A DNA stretch of 40,151 nt from positions 1-40,151 of the IMG/VR virus record IMGVR_UViG_3300021197_001444; one strand, given 5' to 3'. Source of the DNA: a virus. Position 1 is the stretch's first letter, and every line of letters begins with the position of its first letter. Below are positions 11,231-19,609 of this stretch, piece after piece. The position numbers were made by a program, and so were the translations under genes. Under the pieces are notes generated by a model. The model did no database searches, had not been told where the DNA came from, and saw nothing but the letters and a program-made list of their open reading frames with translations.

Positions 11231-11548
11231 TTAGACTTCCACGTCGAACTTAAGCAGGTCTCGGATGGACTGACCTTCGTAGTCAGCGCCCGCGCCAAAG
11301 ATGCACATAAACCCGTCAACGGATCGGCCCGTTAAGGTCCACGTTCCGGTTTCCTCATTTGCCCACATCTCGATGACAATATCGATGTCAGGGTATTCAG
11401 AGTGCGGGCGCGTGATTGTCTCCTGTACGGTCTCTCGGTACTTCTCCGATAGGTTATAGATTGCCACGGTTTCTAACAGGCAACGAGGCTGTGCAGTTGC
11501 GGTGGTTGTCGTGATTGCGATAATAGCGGTAAGCAGTAGTCCCTTCAT
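11231..11548 (-). CDS. Secreted/periplasmic phage protein
   Basis: 105 residues. Start ATG 11548 with AAAAGGAGAGAGACT upstream; a longer frame is rejected. The N-terminus MKGLLLTAIIAITTTTATAQ is a clear Sec signal peptide with likely cleavage after ATA-Q or nearby. The mature part has two cysteines (PRCLLE and GFMCIFGAG) that could form a disulfide, and beta-rich text with TGTWTLTGRSVDG. Small exported phage proteins of this style occur near lysis genes; a role in lysis or superinfection control is speculation. Last gene of the late operon. Confidence 0.7.
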   Translation of the reverse strand: MKGLLLTAIIAITTTTATAQPRCLLETVAIYNLSEKYRETVQETITRPHSEYPDIDIVIEMWANEETGTWTLTGRSVDGFMCIFGAGADYEGQSIRDLLKFDVEV

Positions 11549-11634
11549 AGTCTCTCTCCTTTTCATGTGACACCAGCGTAACACAGAATGGAGGTGGTAG
11601 GGTTAACCTTACCCCGTGGCAGATTGACGCAGGA

Positions 11635-11997
11635 TTAACGCTTGATCGCGCGAACCACCCCGATAGCCGCAGCCCCGCCAAAGTACAGTGCCGCAATTTG
11701 TCGCTGCATGGTCAGAAGCTCGATAGAAAGGGGATCAGTCGCGCCTAGTCCAAGCATCTTATCCCACACGACGAGCTTCCATGTGTAGAGAATAAACGGA
11801 GCAGCCCACGCCATCTGCACAAAGGCTGTGATGCGTCCACCAAGGGCGCGGTTGGCCTGCTGTACCTCTAGGCGCGCAATGTGCTTCTCTGCCTCTATAC
11901 GGGCTTGCTCTGTGTCTGCGTTATGCTTGGCCGCGTAGGCGTCAGATAGGGCGCGTGTGAGGTCGCCCATAATCCAACCAAGGACGCGCTTAATCAT
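11635..11997 (-). CDS. 3TM-holin-like protein (DUF3154 type)
   Basis: 120 residues from ATG 11997, whose ATGATTAA contains the stop of the previous gene; a TTG at 12024 would add nine residues. After GWIMGDLTRAL comes a charged coiled helix (DTEQARIEAEKHIARLEVQQ) and then hydrophobic segments including the hallmark AWAAPFILYTWKLVVWDKML, with GLGATDPLS between the last two. This matches the '3TMs holin' phage family. It would permeabilise the inner membrane so that the endolysin can act. Placed two genes downstream of the endolysin. Confidence 0.8.
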   Translation of the reverse strand: MIKRVLGWIMGDLTRALSDAYAAKHNADTEQARIEAEKHIARLEVQQANRALGGRITAFVQMAWAAPFILYTWKLVVWDKMLGLGATDPLSIELLTMQRQIAALYFGGAAAIGVVRAIKR

Positions 11998-12199
11998 CCA
12001 GAGCGCCGCGAACACCAATGCCAAGAAGGCCGGTGTTGATCATTACAGCCGCAGGTATGCCGCCAGTCAGGTTGTTTATGGTGGTGACAATGCTGTCCAT
12101 CCCGTGCAGGGGTAACGTAGCCACAACAAGGCCCGCCAGAAGCGGAACAAGGGACGCCAGCCAGGTCAGGCTTGTCGGTTTGAAATACTTGCCAACCAT
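11990..12199 (-). CDS. Two-pass membrane protein of the lysis cassette
   Basis: 69 residues from ATG 12199 with AAAGGTTAATCCA upstream, overlapping the end of the endolysin gene by 34 bases. Two hydrophobic segments (TWLASLVPLLAGLVVATLPL and about AAVMINTGLLGIGVRGAL) joined by a short polar loop. The size and topology fit a holin or pinholin-type partner. No family recognised. Confidence 0.65.
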   Translation of the reverse strand: MVGKYFKPTSLTWLASLVPLLAGLVVATLPLHGMDSIVTTINNLTGGIPAAVMINTGLLGIGVRGALDD

Positions 12200-12918
12200 T
12201 GGATTAACCTTTCAATGAGTGTGGGGGATTTGGTTTTTACTTTGGGTTTTGCGTCAGGCATAGTCACCAGCGCAGAGAATAGGGCCTCACGAGTTTTCGG
12301 GCCAGAAATTCCATCAGCATCTAAGCCAACGGTCTGTTGAAAATCTTTCACGCCATCAATCCCAAATCCGAGAATAACCAGCGCAGCACGGTCAAACTTT
12401 TCCAGTCGGTCAGAATAACCATTCAACCCGCCATTGATGCGGCGCGTCACCATCTCGTGATTGCCACCGTCAACGTACTTGAGGGGGACGCGGGTGGTCC
12501 AGTACCATAGAGCACCAATGCCAAGCCAATCCGGTTTTTCTAGCGCCCCTGGCTTTGCCTCGAAGTCGGGGCAGTTCTTTCCGCTTTCGTGCGACCACTT
12601 TGTCAGGTGGCGATAGTTGAACCGGCCCGTGATCTGGATGACGTCACGCCCCATAAAGCGCTTACCATCTCCTGGCTGTGTGTTGCCAAGGTCAGCGCGA
12701 CCCTCATAACGCTTTTGCGCGTTGGTCGGCCCCCAGACCTCCTTAACATACCGCAGGTTTCCGCTCTCGTGCAGGATTTGAGCCAAGAACATGGCAAGCC
12801 GGTGCGGGCGCATCATATCACCGCCATTGGCGTTCAGGAAATTAGACAGAGCGACCTTGCGCGATGCGTACCGCGTGGAGTTGGTGATGTCGTCAAGCAT
12901 GTCTTTGGTAAGGATCAT
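12166..12918 (-). CDS. Endolysin: GH19 chitinase-like lysozyme with PG-binding tail
   Basis: 250 residues from ATG 12918 (ATGA overlap with the upstream gene, GAGGTGATCGA SD). GH19-type phage endolysins cleave the glycan strand of peptidoglycan. Seen here: AQILHESGNLRYVKEVWGPT with Glu51 and Glu60 in catalytic positions, NAQKRYEGRADLGNTQPGDG, and RFMGRDVIQITGR with FNYRHL. Residues about 187-218 (DGVKDFQQTVGLDADGISGP, then KTREAL) form a short PG_binding_1-like repeat. No signal peptide, so export to the cell wall needs a holin, and candidate holins are encoded on both sides. Confidence 0.92.
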   Translation of the reverse strand: MILTKDMLDDITNSTRYASRKVALSNFLNANGGDMMRPHRLAMFLAQILHESGNLRYVKEVWGPTNAQKRYEGRADLGNTQPGDGKRFMGRDVIQITGRFNYRHLTKWSHESGKNCPDFEAKPGALEKPDWLGIGALWYWTTRVPLKYVDGGNHEMVTRRINGGLNGYSDRLEKFDRAALVILGFGIDGVKDFQQTVGLDADGISGPKTREALFSALVTMPDAKPKVKTKSPTLIERLIQWLASISNRQA

Positions 12919-13049
12919 TCGATCACCTCTGTTTGTACGCATTCGGGGGCAGGCTCACAGGATTGCTCAACATCAACAAGCGTGGGCAAAGCTGCATTCG
13001 CGACAAGAGCCACAATCGCCGCACTCACAATAAGCTTGAACGTAGTCAT
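12915..13049 (-). CDS. Small signal-peptide protein of the lysis cassette
   Basis: 44 residues from ATG 13049, chosen because it overlaps the preceding stop by ATGA; the longer frame in this phase is composed of Arg/Gly/Ser-rich text typical of a non-coding frame. MTTFKLIVSAAIVALVANAA is a signal peptide or membrane anchor, followed by a short tail with two Cys (QSCEPAPECVQTEVIE). A spanin-like outer partner would need a lipobox, which is not visible. Role in lysis is inferred from position. Confidence 0.6.
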   Translation of the reverse strand: MTTFKLIVSAAIVALVANAALPTLVDVEQSCEPAPECVQTEVIE

Positions 13050-13279
13050 TTGGATGTCCCCGCTAGCATGTCCAGAACCGCTATGACTTCGGTCCTGCGT
13101 AGAAGAGCGAGCATCGCGATTGCGAACACCCAGGCTTTCCAGTTTACGGCAAACGCCACTAGGGGGGCGTTCACGATCCAAGCCTTGTCGGCCCTGTCTG
13201 CGGCCCTGTGTAGCCTCTGCCATTCTTCCTCGCTTTCCGGTGAAACCTTTCTGTATCGGTGTAAATCTTCGTCAGCCAT
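13046..13279 (-). CDS. Membrane protein with N-terminal coiled segment, holin- or spanin-like
   Basis: 77 residues from ATG 13279 with GAGGTGAGCGAAA upstream. N-terminal half is charged (PESEEEWQRLHRAADRADKA), and residues about 38-60 (APLVAFAVNWKAWVFAIAML) form one or two membrane segments. It lies between the candidate holin genes and the endolysin. Exact role is unknown. Confidence 0.65.
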   Translation of the reverse strand: MADEDLHRYRKVSPESEEEWQRLHRAADRADKAWIVNAPLVAFAVNWKAWVFAIAMLALLRRTEVIAVLDMLAGTSK

Positions 13280-13817
13280 TTTCGCTCACCTCTTGCGGAT
13301 AAGCCGCTTTACCTTCTGAATCCCGCGCCAGATCATCCCCGCCACGAGCAGGTCCACCGCGACGGACAGAATGATTGCCCACCACGCTATGTATTCCATT
13401 GCCAATGTCAGAAAGTCTATGAGAAACGTCATGACGCAGTGACCACCCTATGAGAAGCATCGCGGCAATCAGTAGGAGGTCTCCCGCAACGTATGGGGCA
13501 GAGCCAAAGACACGCGGTGCGTCAGTTACCTTGGCCCACAGTCCTGTCATCCCATTCATCACAAGAAAGACACGCACGATCAAGGATGTGGTGTCTCCGC
13601 CTGCAACCTGACGCGGTATCAGTGCGGCCATCACAACCCATATAGCAGAAATCAAGAGGATGTCATAGCTATGGGAAACCGGAAGAGCCAAGGCAACCCG
13701 AATAGCTGAAATGCCTAGAAGTATCACAAAAGCGCACCTTGCGGCGTTGCCGTTCCCCACAAGCCAAGCAATCACCGTAATGAGTGCAGAGAACGCCATG
13801 AGGAACGGCCAAACCAT
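13272..13817 (-). CDS. Multi-pass membrane protein
   Basis: 181 residues. About five hydrophobic segments lie in residues 1-127 (for example MVWPFLMAFSALITVIAWLV, RCAFVILLGISAIRVALALP and AGDLLLIAAMLLIGWSL). The C-terminal 50 residues are Gly/Arg/Ser-rich and unlike the rest, and they are exactly where another membrane gene is encoded in a different frame (13286-13432). Start ATG 13817 shares a base with the preceding stop (TAATG). Located just downstream of the tail genes; function unknown. Confidence 0.65.
   Translation of the reverse strand: MVWPFLMAFSALITVIAWLVGNGNAARCAFVILLGISAIRVALALPVSHSYDILLISAIWVVMAALIPRQVAGGDTTSLIVRVFLVMNGMTGLWAKVTDAPRVFGSAPYVAGDLLLIAAMLLIGWSLRHDVSHRLSDIGNGIHSVVGNHSVRRGGPARGGDDLARDSEGKAAYPQEVSENG
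13286..13432 (-). CDS. Nested small membrane protein in the lysis region
   Basis: 48 residues from ATG 13432, wholly inside 13272-13817 in another frame: MTFLIDFLTLAMEYIAWWAI followed by ILSVAVDLLVAGMIW and a basic tail RGIQKVKRLIRKR. This hydrophobic helix with a positive C-terminus is a credible holin-like or Rz-type anchor. Its stop lies 6 bases before the next ATG. No strong SD (AGGGTGG 13 bases upstream). The coding quality of this frame looks better than the low-complexity text opposite. Confidence 0.55.
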   Translation of the reverse strand: MTFLIDFLTLAMEYIAWWAIILSVAVDLLVAGMIWRGIQKVKRLIRKR

Positions 13818-14047
13818 TACTTGCCACCACCGGAGCGCGTGCCAATCTGACCTTCGTCAGCAGGGATAGACAGGTCGCCCGCCTCTGCCTCGGCCATCAT
13901 CAGGTGAGCTTGCACCTTGCGCAGCTTGTCACGCTCCGCAGTCAGGCCGCGCTCGCAGCATTCAGCATGTGCCGCGCCGGTCGTGTCGATCAGATTGCGC
14001 AGGCCCTTTTGGCTCGCATCTAGGTTCGCTTGAGTTAGTACAGTCAT
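13817..14047 (-). CDS. Hypothetical small protein
   Basis: 76 residues from ATG 14047, SD AAAGGTAAACC. Helical, with ECCERGLTAERDKLRKVQAH and a glycine-rich end. It follows the large fibre gene and precedes the membrane/lysis genes. Could be a small fibre-associated or chaperone protein; nothing in the sequence decides. Confidence 0.55.
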   Translation of the reverse strand: MTVLTQANLDASQKGLRNLIDTTGAAHAECCERGLTAERDKLRKVQAHLMMAEAEAGDLSIPADEGQIGTRSGGGK

Positions 14048-14089
14048 GGTTTACCTTTCTTCCATGTGGTGTTTGTTTTGTGGGCAGAT

Positions 14090-17000
14090 TTACCCAATAC
14101 GCCAGCCGGAGCCAATCGACCGCACAAACACAGTGTTGGCTCCCCCGCCCACAACAGCATCAAAGAAAGTTGTGGACGTGGCGTCGTCAACCAGCATAGA
14201 GCGGTTTCTGTTTTGACCGGCGGGAGGCAGGTCTGCCACATTAATCGGTTCTTGGTCGTTGTCGCTATACCAAGTGAGGGCACCAGTTGCGCCAGATCGA
14301 AAGCCGAAAAACACTTTCTGATTTACTGGATCGGTGGTGTTCCTGCGGTAAATAATTGTAGTGCTTTGGCTGACACCTCGGAGAACCTCAACGGTTGCGT
14401 TAAACCCGCCGCTAAGGGGGGGGCCGTTTTGAGTTTCTTCTGGGTCGGGTGCTTCAACAGACCTGTATAGACCTCCCGGTATTTCCAACTCGAAGTCAGT
14501 GAGTAGCTCACTCAAATCGGCACCAACCCCGAAATTGCTCCAGTTGTTGTGCCGCAGCTGTTGGGTGATGTCCCCATCAGCCCAGTCGTTACCGGCATCT
14601 ATGTGGATGCGATTTACATTTGTAGGTTGACTGATAATCCCCTGACCGCCAGCTTCCGAGTAGTTCTCTATAGAGCATCCGTCCATCCCAATGAAGTCAA
14701 CGCCGCCAGACCGTGCGGTGAAGATGTCTGATCCAAGCGTTGAAGAACCGCCGTTGACGCGCACACCATCAAGATTGATAGACCCCGCGCGGGTTACGTC
14801 AAAAGCACCGGCGGCAGCTGGAGCCGGAGCCTGTGAATTGCCCCACCCTGTAATCTCTCCCCCGGTTAGGTAGATCGATGCATCAGCGTGGGCCGCGTCA
14901 CCATCAACCAAGAACATTTCCTCATAGGCTCCAGAGAAAAGACTGCCACTAGACCGCACCCCCGAAATAGCCTCATTAACCTCGTTAATGTGGATTGCGA
15001 TTTGGTCGCTCGTTGTGGTGCAGCGGAGGTTGGCCGCGTCGATCATTGGAATCCTGGAGGCATTTGCATCGCTTGTATCCAGTTTGATTTTGGTAGCCCC
15101 AACAAAGGAGCCGCCACCATCGTCAAACCAAAGGTCGCGCAACATAATGCTGCCCGGAACCATAGTGCTTTCAGTCGGCTTGACCTCGAAGGACACATCC
15201 GACGCACCCCAGTACGTGCCTCTCATCGTAAACCCATCGCTGCTCTCCACAAGCACCGTGCGCTCATAAAGGCTTGTTCCTGGGTCAGTTTTAGATGATA
15301 AGCTGCCCCCCTCAAAAACTACGGAAAACCCGCGCCTGAAGCTAAGATCCGAATATTGCCACCACGTCTGCTTGATTTGCGCCTCTTGCGGAGAGGCGTA
15401 GGCGATGGTCGGTGAAGTTCGTGTGCCTATACTCTCAAAGTTCCGACACCCTTCAAGCAGAATGTCGGGGGATCCACCCCAGAACTCGCAATCCTGCAGG
15501 AAGGTGTTGGTGGCCACCGTCGCCCGAAGTAAAGGTGCGGTGTCAGTCCCAATTTTCTGGAAAATACAGTTGAAGAACTTAGTGTTTACCGGGCCAGAAC
15601 TCCCTGGGACTGTAGGGTCAACATCCCTAAGCCAGACTCCGGGATCACCGGCAGGTTGGGCGCACTGAAAGATTGTACCAAATTCGCAGTTCCAACTTTT
15701 CCGGCTATCGGAAATAACGACGGTTTGCTCAATGCGATATTTGCTATCTGGGAAATGCACATCATCGGCATACGCAAATGCGCTTTGAATGGCCGTCTCC
15801 ATGGGCGTTGTGCCTGGGTCTTCATTGTCTTTCCAGTGCTCGGCATAAGTCTGCCCATCAGGGAAGCCCTTCACGCCATTACCTGATACGATGGCTGGGT
15901 CCACTGCGGAGGGGTCCGCGCGGTGATAACCGATAACGCGCTGTCCCCCATTCGCACCCCATGGCACCGACACACCCCACGCAACCACATAAGCCGGAAT
16001 GCTTGCAGCCTCACAAGCGGCTCGATCCTCGAAAACCAATCCATAATGGGCGGTAGGGATAACCGGTATGGACGGGCTAAACGTGTTGGCCTCAAACGTA
16101 CCGCAGACAGAGAAGCTTGCGCCGTCAAACTGTGATACATCCGCAATCTGGTAGCTGGCATTGTCCCGAAGCATCCGTAGGAACACCATGCCGGAAGTGT
16201 TAACCACCCACATTGCCTGCACTTCATCCGCGTTGAAGTCGAAATTATTGAGGCTGGCAGGGCCAAGAACATGCTCATTTGCGGGAGTGTACGGCAAAAC
16301 CCCTACATACATATTGTTCGCGCCGGTCATTCCGGTGATGTCAAAACTATCAAATTGAAGATTGACGTTAACCACCCCTCCCAATTCGGAAATCGTACCA
16401 GATGGGGTTGTGGGGCTTACGTTCCCGCCGCTGATTGCATCCCGCGCCGTGATTGCTGAGATATCACCGGCGTTGGGGCGCAGGATATTTCGGTCGGTGT
16501 CCCCATCGTAGCTCAGTAGAGTTTGCAGGGAGCTATCAGACTGTCGATTGCCGGTCAGGAAATAACTCTCAGGCAAAGCCGCGTCATTCGGGCCGGTAAG
16601 TGTAAGGGCACCACCGTTGCCCGAGTTTCCGTTAATCCGAAACTCCGCGCGGTCAGCCGTACCCTCTGTGTTCATCTTGAGGGAGGCAAAGCGGTCATGG
16701 TCCTCATCGTCGCCGCTGCCGTAGACAGAAAAGCGGTTTCCGTTGTGAACCATCCGCAGGCGGTATTCATCAATCTCTTCGTTGTAGTCCTGAAGGGTGA
16801 AAGATCGGTTTGCAGGAACAGTCACGTCAATTGGGTCGTCTCCAGTGTGGAGCGCCGCCCCAGACTGGGGATTAGCGTTCCCCGCCAATAACGGCAGATC
16901 ATCCATTGCCGCACGGGGGGGCTCAACGGTCATGACTGCGTTGTCTTTCTGGGTGTAGGCCGCGCCGCGCACGTAGGTCGCCGCAGGGTCATAGGTGCCG

Positions 17001-18343
17001 TCAGATGGGAAATCCGTTTTCACCCAATCGTTATTGCCCCGACCTGGAGGACTCCCTGTGGAACTTGAATCAACACAGGCAAAGTCAATTCCCTCATAGG
17101 TCCGAACGTCGCCAACATCACGCCAGACATCATAGAACAGGCAGAGAAGCTTGTTTCCGCCGTCCCATGTCATGCCTTCCGGCTCGTTTGCATAGGGGAC
17201 GCCAAGCGTCGGATCCGACAGCAGCTCATCTTCTGTGTAGAGAACCCGAGCGCCATCTATTTCCAGAGTGGGGGTCTGTCGCCCGCCATAGTCAAAGAAG
17301 GCCACAAACTTGACATCCCGCGCAGGGGTGAACCCAAAGAGTAGCGCGATATTGTCAGGGCCAGCGGCAACAGCTTGTAGCGCATCACCGTAGGCATTTG
17401 TCGGCGTGTCAACAATGACCTCAGAGACAAGGGGGTCAACCAACAACGGATCACCCGCCGCAAGAACCTCGGCCAAGTCATAGATAAACAGACGCCGTCT
17501 CATCTCACTATCTTTGCGAGCAACAAGCACAACGTATGTGTTTGATGGGTCAACGCCAACCGTGGATGTGTGGTAGGCCTCGAAGCGATGACCGGAACCC
17601 TGATAGCCAAACAACTGATAGGAAATCACGTCAGTTTGGTCTGTGTCACTCCCGCGCCACTCAATTTTCGTAAAGCCCTTGCCTGTGTCGTCATCCTCGT
17701 GGGATGCCTCAGTGGTCTGGTTGGAATACAGCGTGACAGAGCCATCGCCGTTTTCTACTGCACTCAAACTTTGGTGCCCTACCGCAAGCTGATCTGACCA
17801 AACCTTTTCGCTGTTTGGCGGGTCTTGGCCATCGTCACGGTATGGCGCTGCAACAACAGTCTGCCGCTCCGTGACTTTATAGCTATCGTGGACGGTGTGT
17901 TGCAGTAGGAATGCTGTTTTGACGCCGTTCCAGTTGGCAATAGCAAAACCTTGAGGTGCACCGGAAGACCCTGGGAATAACTCCCCGCCGTGGCCATCTC
18001 CGGTGAAGCCCGTGTTGAGCTTCATGGCCCTGCGTAGTCGCATGGAGCCTTGGCGCTCAACAAGTGGCGTCAGATCGTAAAGCTTAACGCCACCATCTGT
18101 TACATAATGCATGTCCGTGGCGGTCGGTGACGCTTCCTCGTAAAGCGTGTCTCCCGCGCGCCAAATTGTGCCTTCTCCTTGAGGACCGCTGGGGCTATCA
18201 AGGAGGTCATCAAGATTGTCATACCCGCCGCGATACCAGAGAGATAGAGTTTGATCCCGCATGTCTTGCTCACTGATATCACCAGTGTTGTTATCAGCAA
18301 GGAGAGTCAGAAGTTCGTCAAGGGTTCTAATTTGGTCAGTCAC
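14090..18343 (-). CDS. Large tailspike/tail fibre with beta-helix region
   Basis: 1417 residues, GTG start 18343 (GAAAGGG upstream). The N-terminus (DQIRTLDELLTLLADNNTGD) looks like a virion-attachment module. Residues about 60-480 are beta-rich and may form a propeller or sheet domain (repeated strand-turn text with many G-D pairs). From about 850, HFPDSKYRIEQTVVISDS and the following NTKFFNCIFQK, FLQDCEFWGG type turns indicate a right-handed parallel beta-helix, as in tailspikes that bind or depolymerise surface polysaccharide. The C-terminal 150 residues probably trimerise. Host recognition is the expected role. Enzymatic activity cannot be called from sequence alone. Confidence 0.85.
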   Translation of the reverse strand: MTDQIRTLDELLTLLADNNTGDISEQDMRDQTLSLWYRGGYDNLDDLLDSPSGPQGEGTIWRAGDTLYEEASPTATDMHYVTDGGVKLYDLTPLVERQGSMRLRRAMKLNTGFTGDGHGGELFPGSSGAPQGFAIANWNGVKTAFLLQHTVHDSYKVTERQTVVAAPYRDDGQDPPNSEKVWSDQLAVGHQSLSAVENGDGSVTLYSNQTTEASHEDDDTGKGFTKIEWRGSDTDQTDVISYQLFGYQGSGHRFEAYHTSTVGVDPSNTYVVLVARKDSEMRRRLFIYDLAEVLAAGDPLLVDPLVSEVIVDTPTNAYGDALQAVAAGPDNIALLFGFTPARDVKFVAFFDYGGRQTPTLEIDGARVLYTEDELLSDPTLGVPYANEPEGMTWDGGNKLLCLFYDVWRDVGDVRTYEGIDFACVDSSSTGSPPGRGNNDWVKTDFPSDGTYDPAATYVRGAAYTQKDNAVMTVEPPRAAMDDLPLLAGNANPQSGAALHTGDDPIDVTVPANRSFTLQDYNEEIDEYRLRMVHNGNRFSVYGSGDDEDHDRFASLKMNTEGTADRAEFRINGNSGNGGALTLTGPNDAALPESYFLTGNRQSDSSLQTLLSYDGDTDRNILRPNAGDISAITARDAISGGNVSPTTPSGTISELGGVVNVNLQFDSFDITGMTGANNMYVGVLPYTPANEHVLGPASLNNFDFNADEVQAMWVVNTSGMVFLRMLRDNASYQIADVSQFDGASFSVCGTFEANTFSPSIPVIPTAHYGLVFEDRAACEAASIPAYVVAWGVSVPWGANGGQRVIGYHRADPSAVDPAIVSGNGVKGFPDGQTYAEHWKDNEDPGTTPMETAIQSAFAYADDVHFPDSKYRIEQTVVISDSRKSWNCEFGTIFQCAQPAGDPGVWLRDVDPTVPGSSGPVNTKFFNCIFQKIGTDTAPLLRATVATNTFLQDCEFWGGSPDILLEGCRNFESIGTRTSPTIAYASPQEAQIKQTWWQYSDLSFRRGFSVVFEGGSLSSKTDPGTSLYERTVLVESSDGFTMRGTYWGASDVSFEVKPTESTMVPGSIMLRDLWFDDGGGSFVGATKIKLDTSDANASRIPMIDAANLRCTTTSDQIAIHINEVNEAISGVRSSGSLFSGAYEEMFLVDGDAAHADASIYLTGGEITGWGNSQAPAPAAAGAFDVTRAGSINLDGVRVNGGSSTLGSDIFTARSGGVDFIGMDGCSIENYSEAGGQGIISQPTNVNRIHIDAGNDWADGDITQQLRHNNWSNFGVGADLSELLTDFELEIPGGLYRSVEAPDPEETQNGPPLSGGFNATVEVLRGVSQSTTIIYRRNTTDPVNQKVFFGFRSGATGALTWYSDNDQEPINVADLPPAGQNRNRSMLVDDATSTTFFDAVVGGGANTVFVRSIGSGWRIG

Positions 18344-18388
18344 TTCGCTGCCCTTTCTCAGAGGTTGTATGATCGACGCTTGATTGGA

Positions 18389-19609
18389 TCATGTCAATTC
18401 AGTCCAGTTAATCAGGGAGCTTCCAGGTGAGTTTCCAGAGCCGTTTGAGTTGCTGCCAATTCGATAATACCCATTTACGGGCACAATGCACGTCAGGGGG
18501 TTTGTTTCACCAACAACAGACCCGTGATACGCCGACCCAATACGCAGCCACGTCGACCCATTAGACGAAACATTCAGATATGCCACCCAAGCACTCCCCC
18601 CGTCAGCCCACTGAGCTGCAACCATAATGGGCGATCCACTTGTGTTCTGATAGGTGGTTCCAAGTGTGCGACTGCCGGATACATCCTGCCATGATTGATC
18701 GACGCCGACGCCGACCTCAACAACAGACCTGCCGTCCGTCTTGTAGATCACAACATCAAACTGAGTATCGGTGTTTGCATAGACGACTGCCCGATCCCCC
18801 GCCTCTGTTGTGTAGTCTTGATTTCCAGGAAGAGACAGGTTCGCGCTATGCGTAAGGGTCAAGGCGTTGTCAAACAACACCACCCTGCGCGCACCAACAC
18901 TAGGAGCCGTTCCAAATGAGGTTATTCCGGTTGTCCCCGTTACGGTAAGGGTGTTCCCGTCTATAACCCAGATGTCAGTTGTTGCAGCAGCAGGTACGTT
19001 TGACCCAATGTAGTAATCAATGACCCTGTTATTCTGATTGACCCACTCGAAGCTGTTGATTTCTTCGTTGTAGGCAACAATCACAACTTGATCGTTCTCA
19101 AACTCACCGGGCAAAATGGGCTTAGTCCGGTTCTTCACCACAGGCCGCAGGCCCGTGCCGTCAATATTCAAAGAAACCGTGGCCGTGTTCTGCCCAACTG
19201 TTGTGAATACAAATTGCTGGTTTGCAGATAGGGTAGACAGCGCCGCCGCCGTGGTTCCTTCAATTTCGTTAAAGCCAATAACGTTCGTGGCCTCCAGCGT
19301 CGCAGAGGCATCTACGCCCTGACCTGCGTCGAGGTCTTGGAACTCCTGCGTTTCCACGAGACCAACAACGGAATTGACCTGAATGGAGTATTCACCATCA
19401 ACCCATATCTTATCCGTGGTCCTCCCGTCCGCGCCGAGAATCTGAGGGTTCGCTGTGGGTATCGTCAGCTCTCGGTCGGCATATATCTCAACGCCCGGAG
19501 AGGTGGCCACTGGGTCGGCCCCCTTGAGGCCAATGTATAGCTTCCCGCCAACGATGGGTTTGCCCGAATCGTCAACGTATTGGGTGTGTTCGGTGATTAA
19601 AGCGGTCAT
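18389..19609 (-). CDS. Tail fibre with P22 gp9-like virion-attachment domain
   Basis: 406 residues. Residues about 8-85 (HTQYVDDSGKPIVGGKLYIG, then GVEIYADRELTIPTANPQIL, GRTTDKIWVDGEYSIQV) match the head-binding fold at the N-terminus of the P22 tailspike and related fibres. The central region is beta-rich, and the C-terminus (TYQNTSGSPIMVAAQW, YRIGSNSNGSGNSPGSSLIN) resembles receptor-binding heads of small fibres. ATGA overlap with the gp16-like gene. Together with the 1417-residue protein it gives the phage two adhesins, one of which may act as adaptor for the other. Confidence 0.85.
   Translation of the reverse strand: MTALITEHTQYVDDSGKPIVGGKLYIGLKGADPVATSPGVEIYADRELTIPTANPQILGADGRTTDKIWVDGEYSIQVNSVVGLVETQEFQDLDAGQGVDASATLEATNVIGFNEIEGTTAAALSTLSANQQFVFTTVGQNTATVSLNIDGTGLRPVVKNRTKPILPGEFENDQVVIVAYNEEINSFEWVNQNNRVIDYYIGSNVPAAATTDIWVIDGNTLTVTGTTGITSFGTAPSVGARRVVLFDNALTLTHSANLSLPGNQDYTTEAGDRAVVYANTDTQFDVVIYKTDGRSVVEVGVGVDQSWQDVSGSRTLGTTYQNTSGSPIMVAAQWADGGSAWVAYLNVSSNGSTWLRIGSAYHGSVVGETNPLTCIVPVNGYYRIGSNSNGSGNSPGSSLINWTELT

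Noticed and set aside
12915-13223. 102-codon version of the signal-peptide gene
   Set aside because: The first 58 residues are Arg/Gly/Ser-rich text read from the antiparallel frame of the neighbouring gene; the internal ATG at 13049 with ATGA overlap is better.
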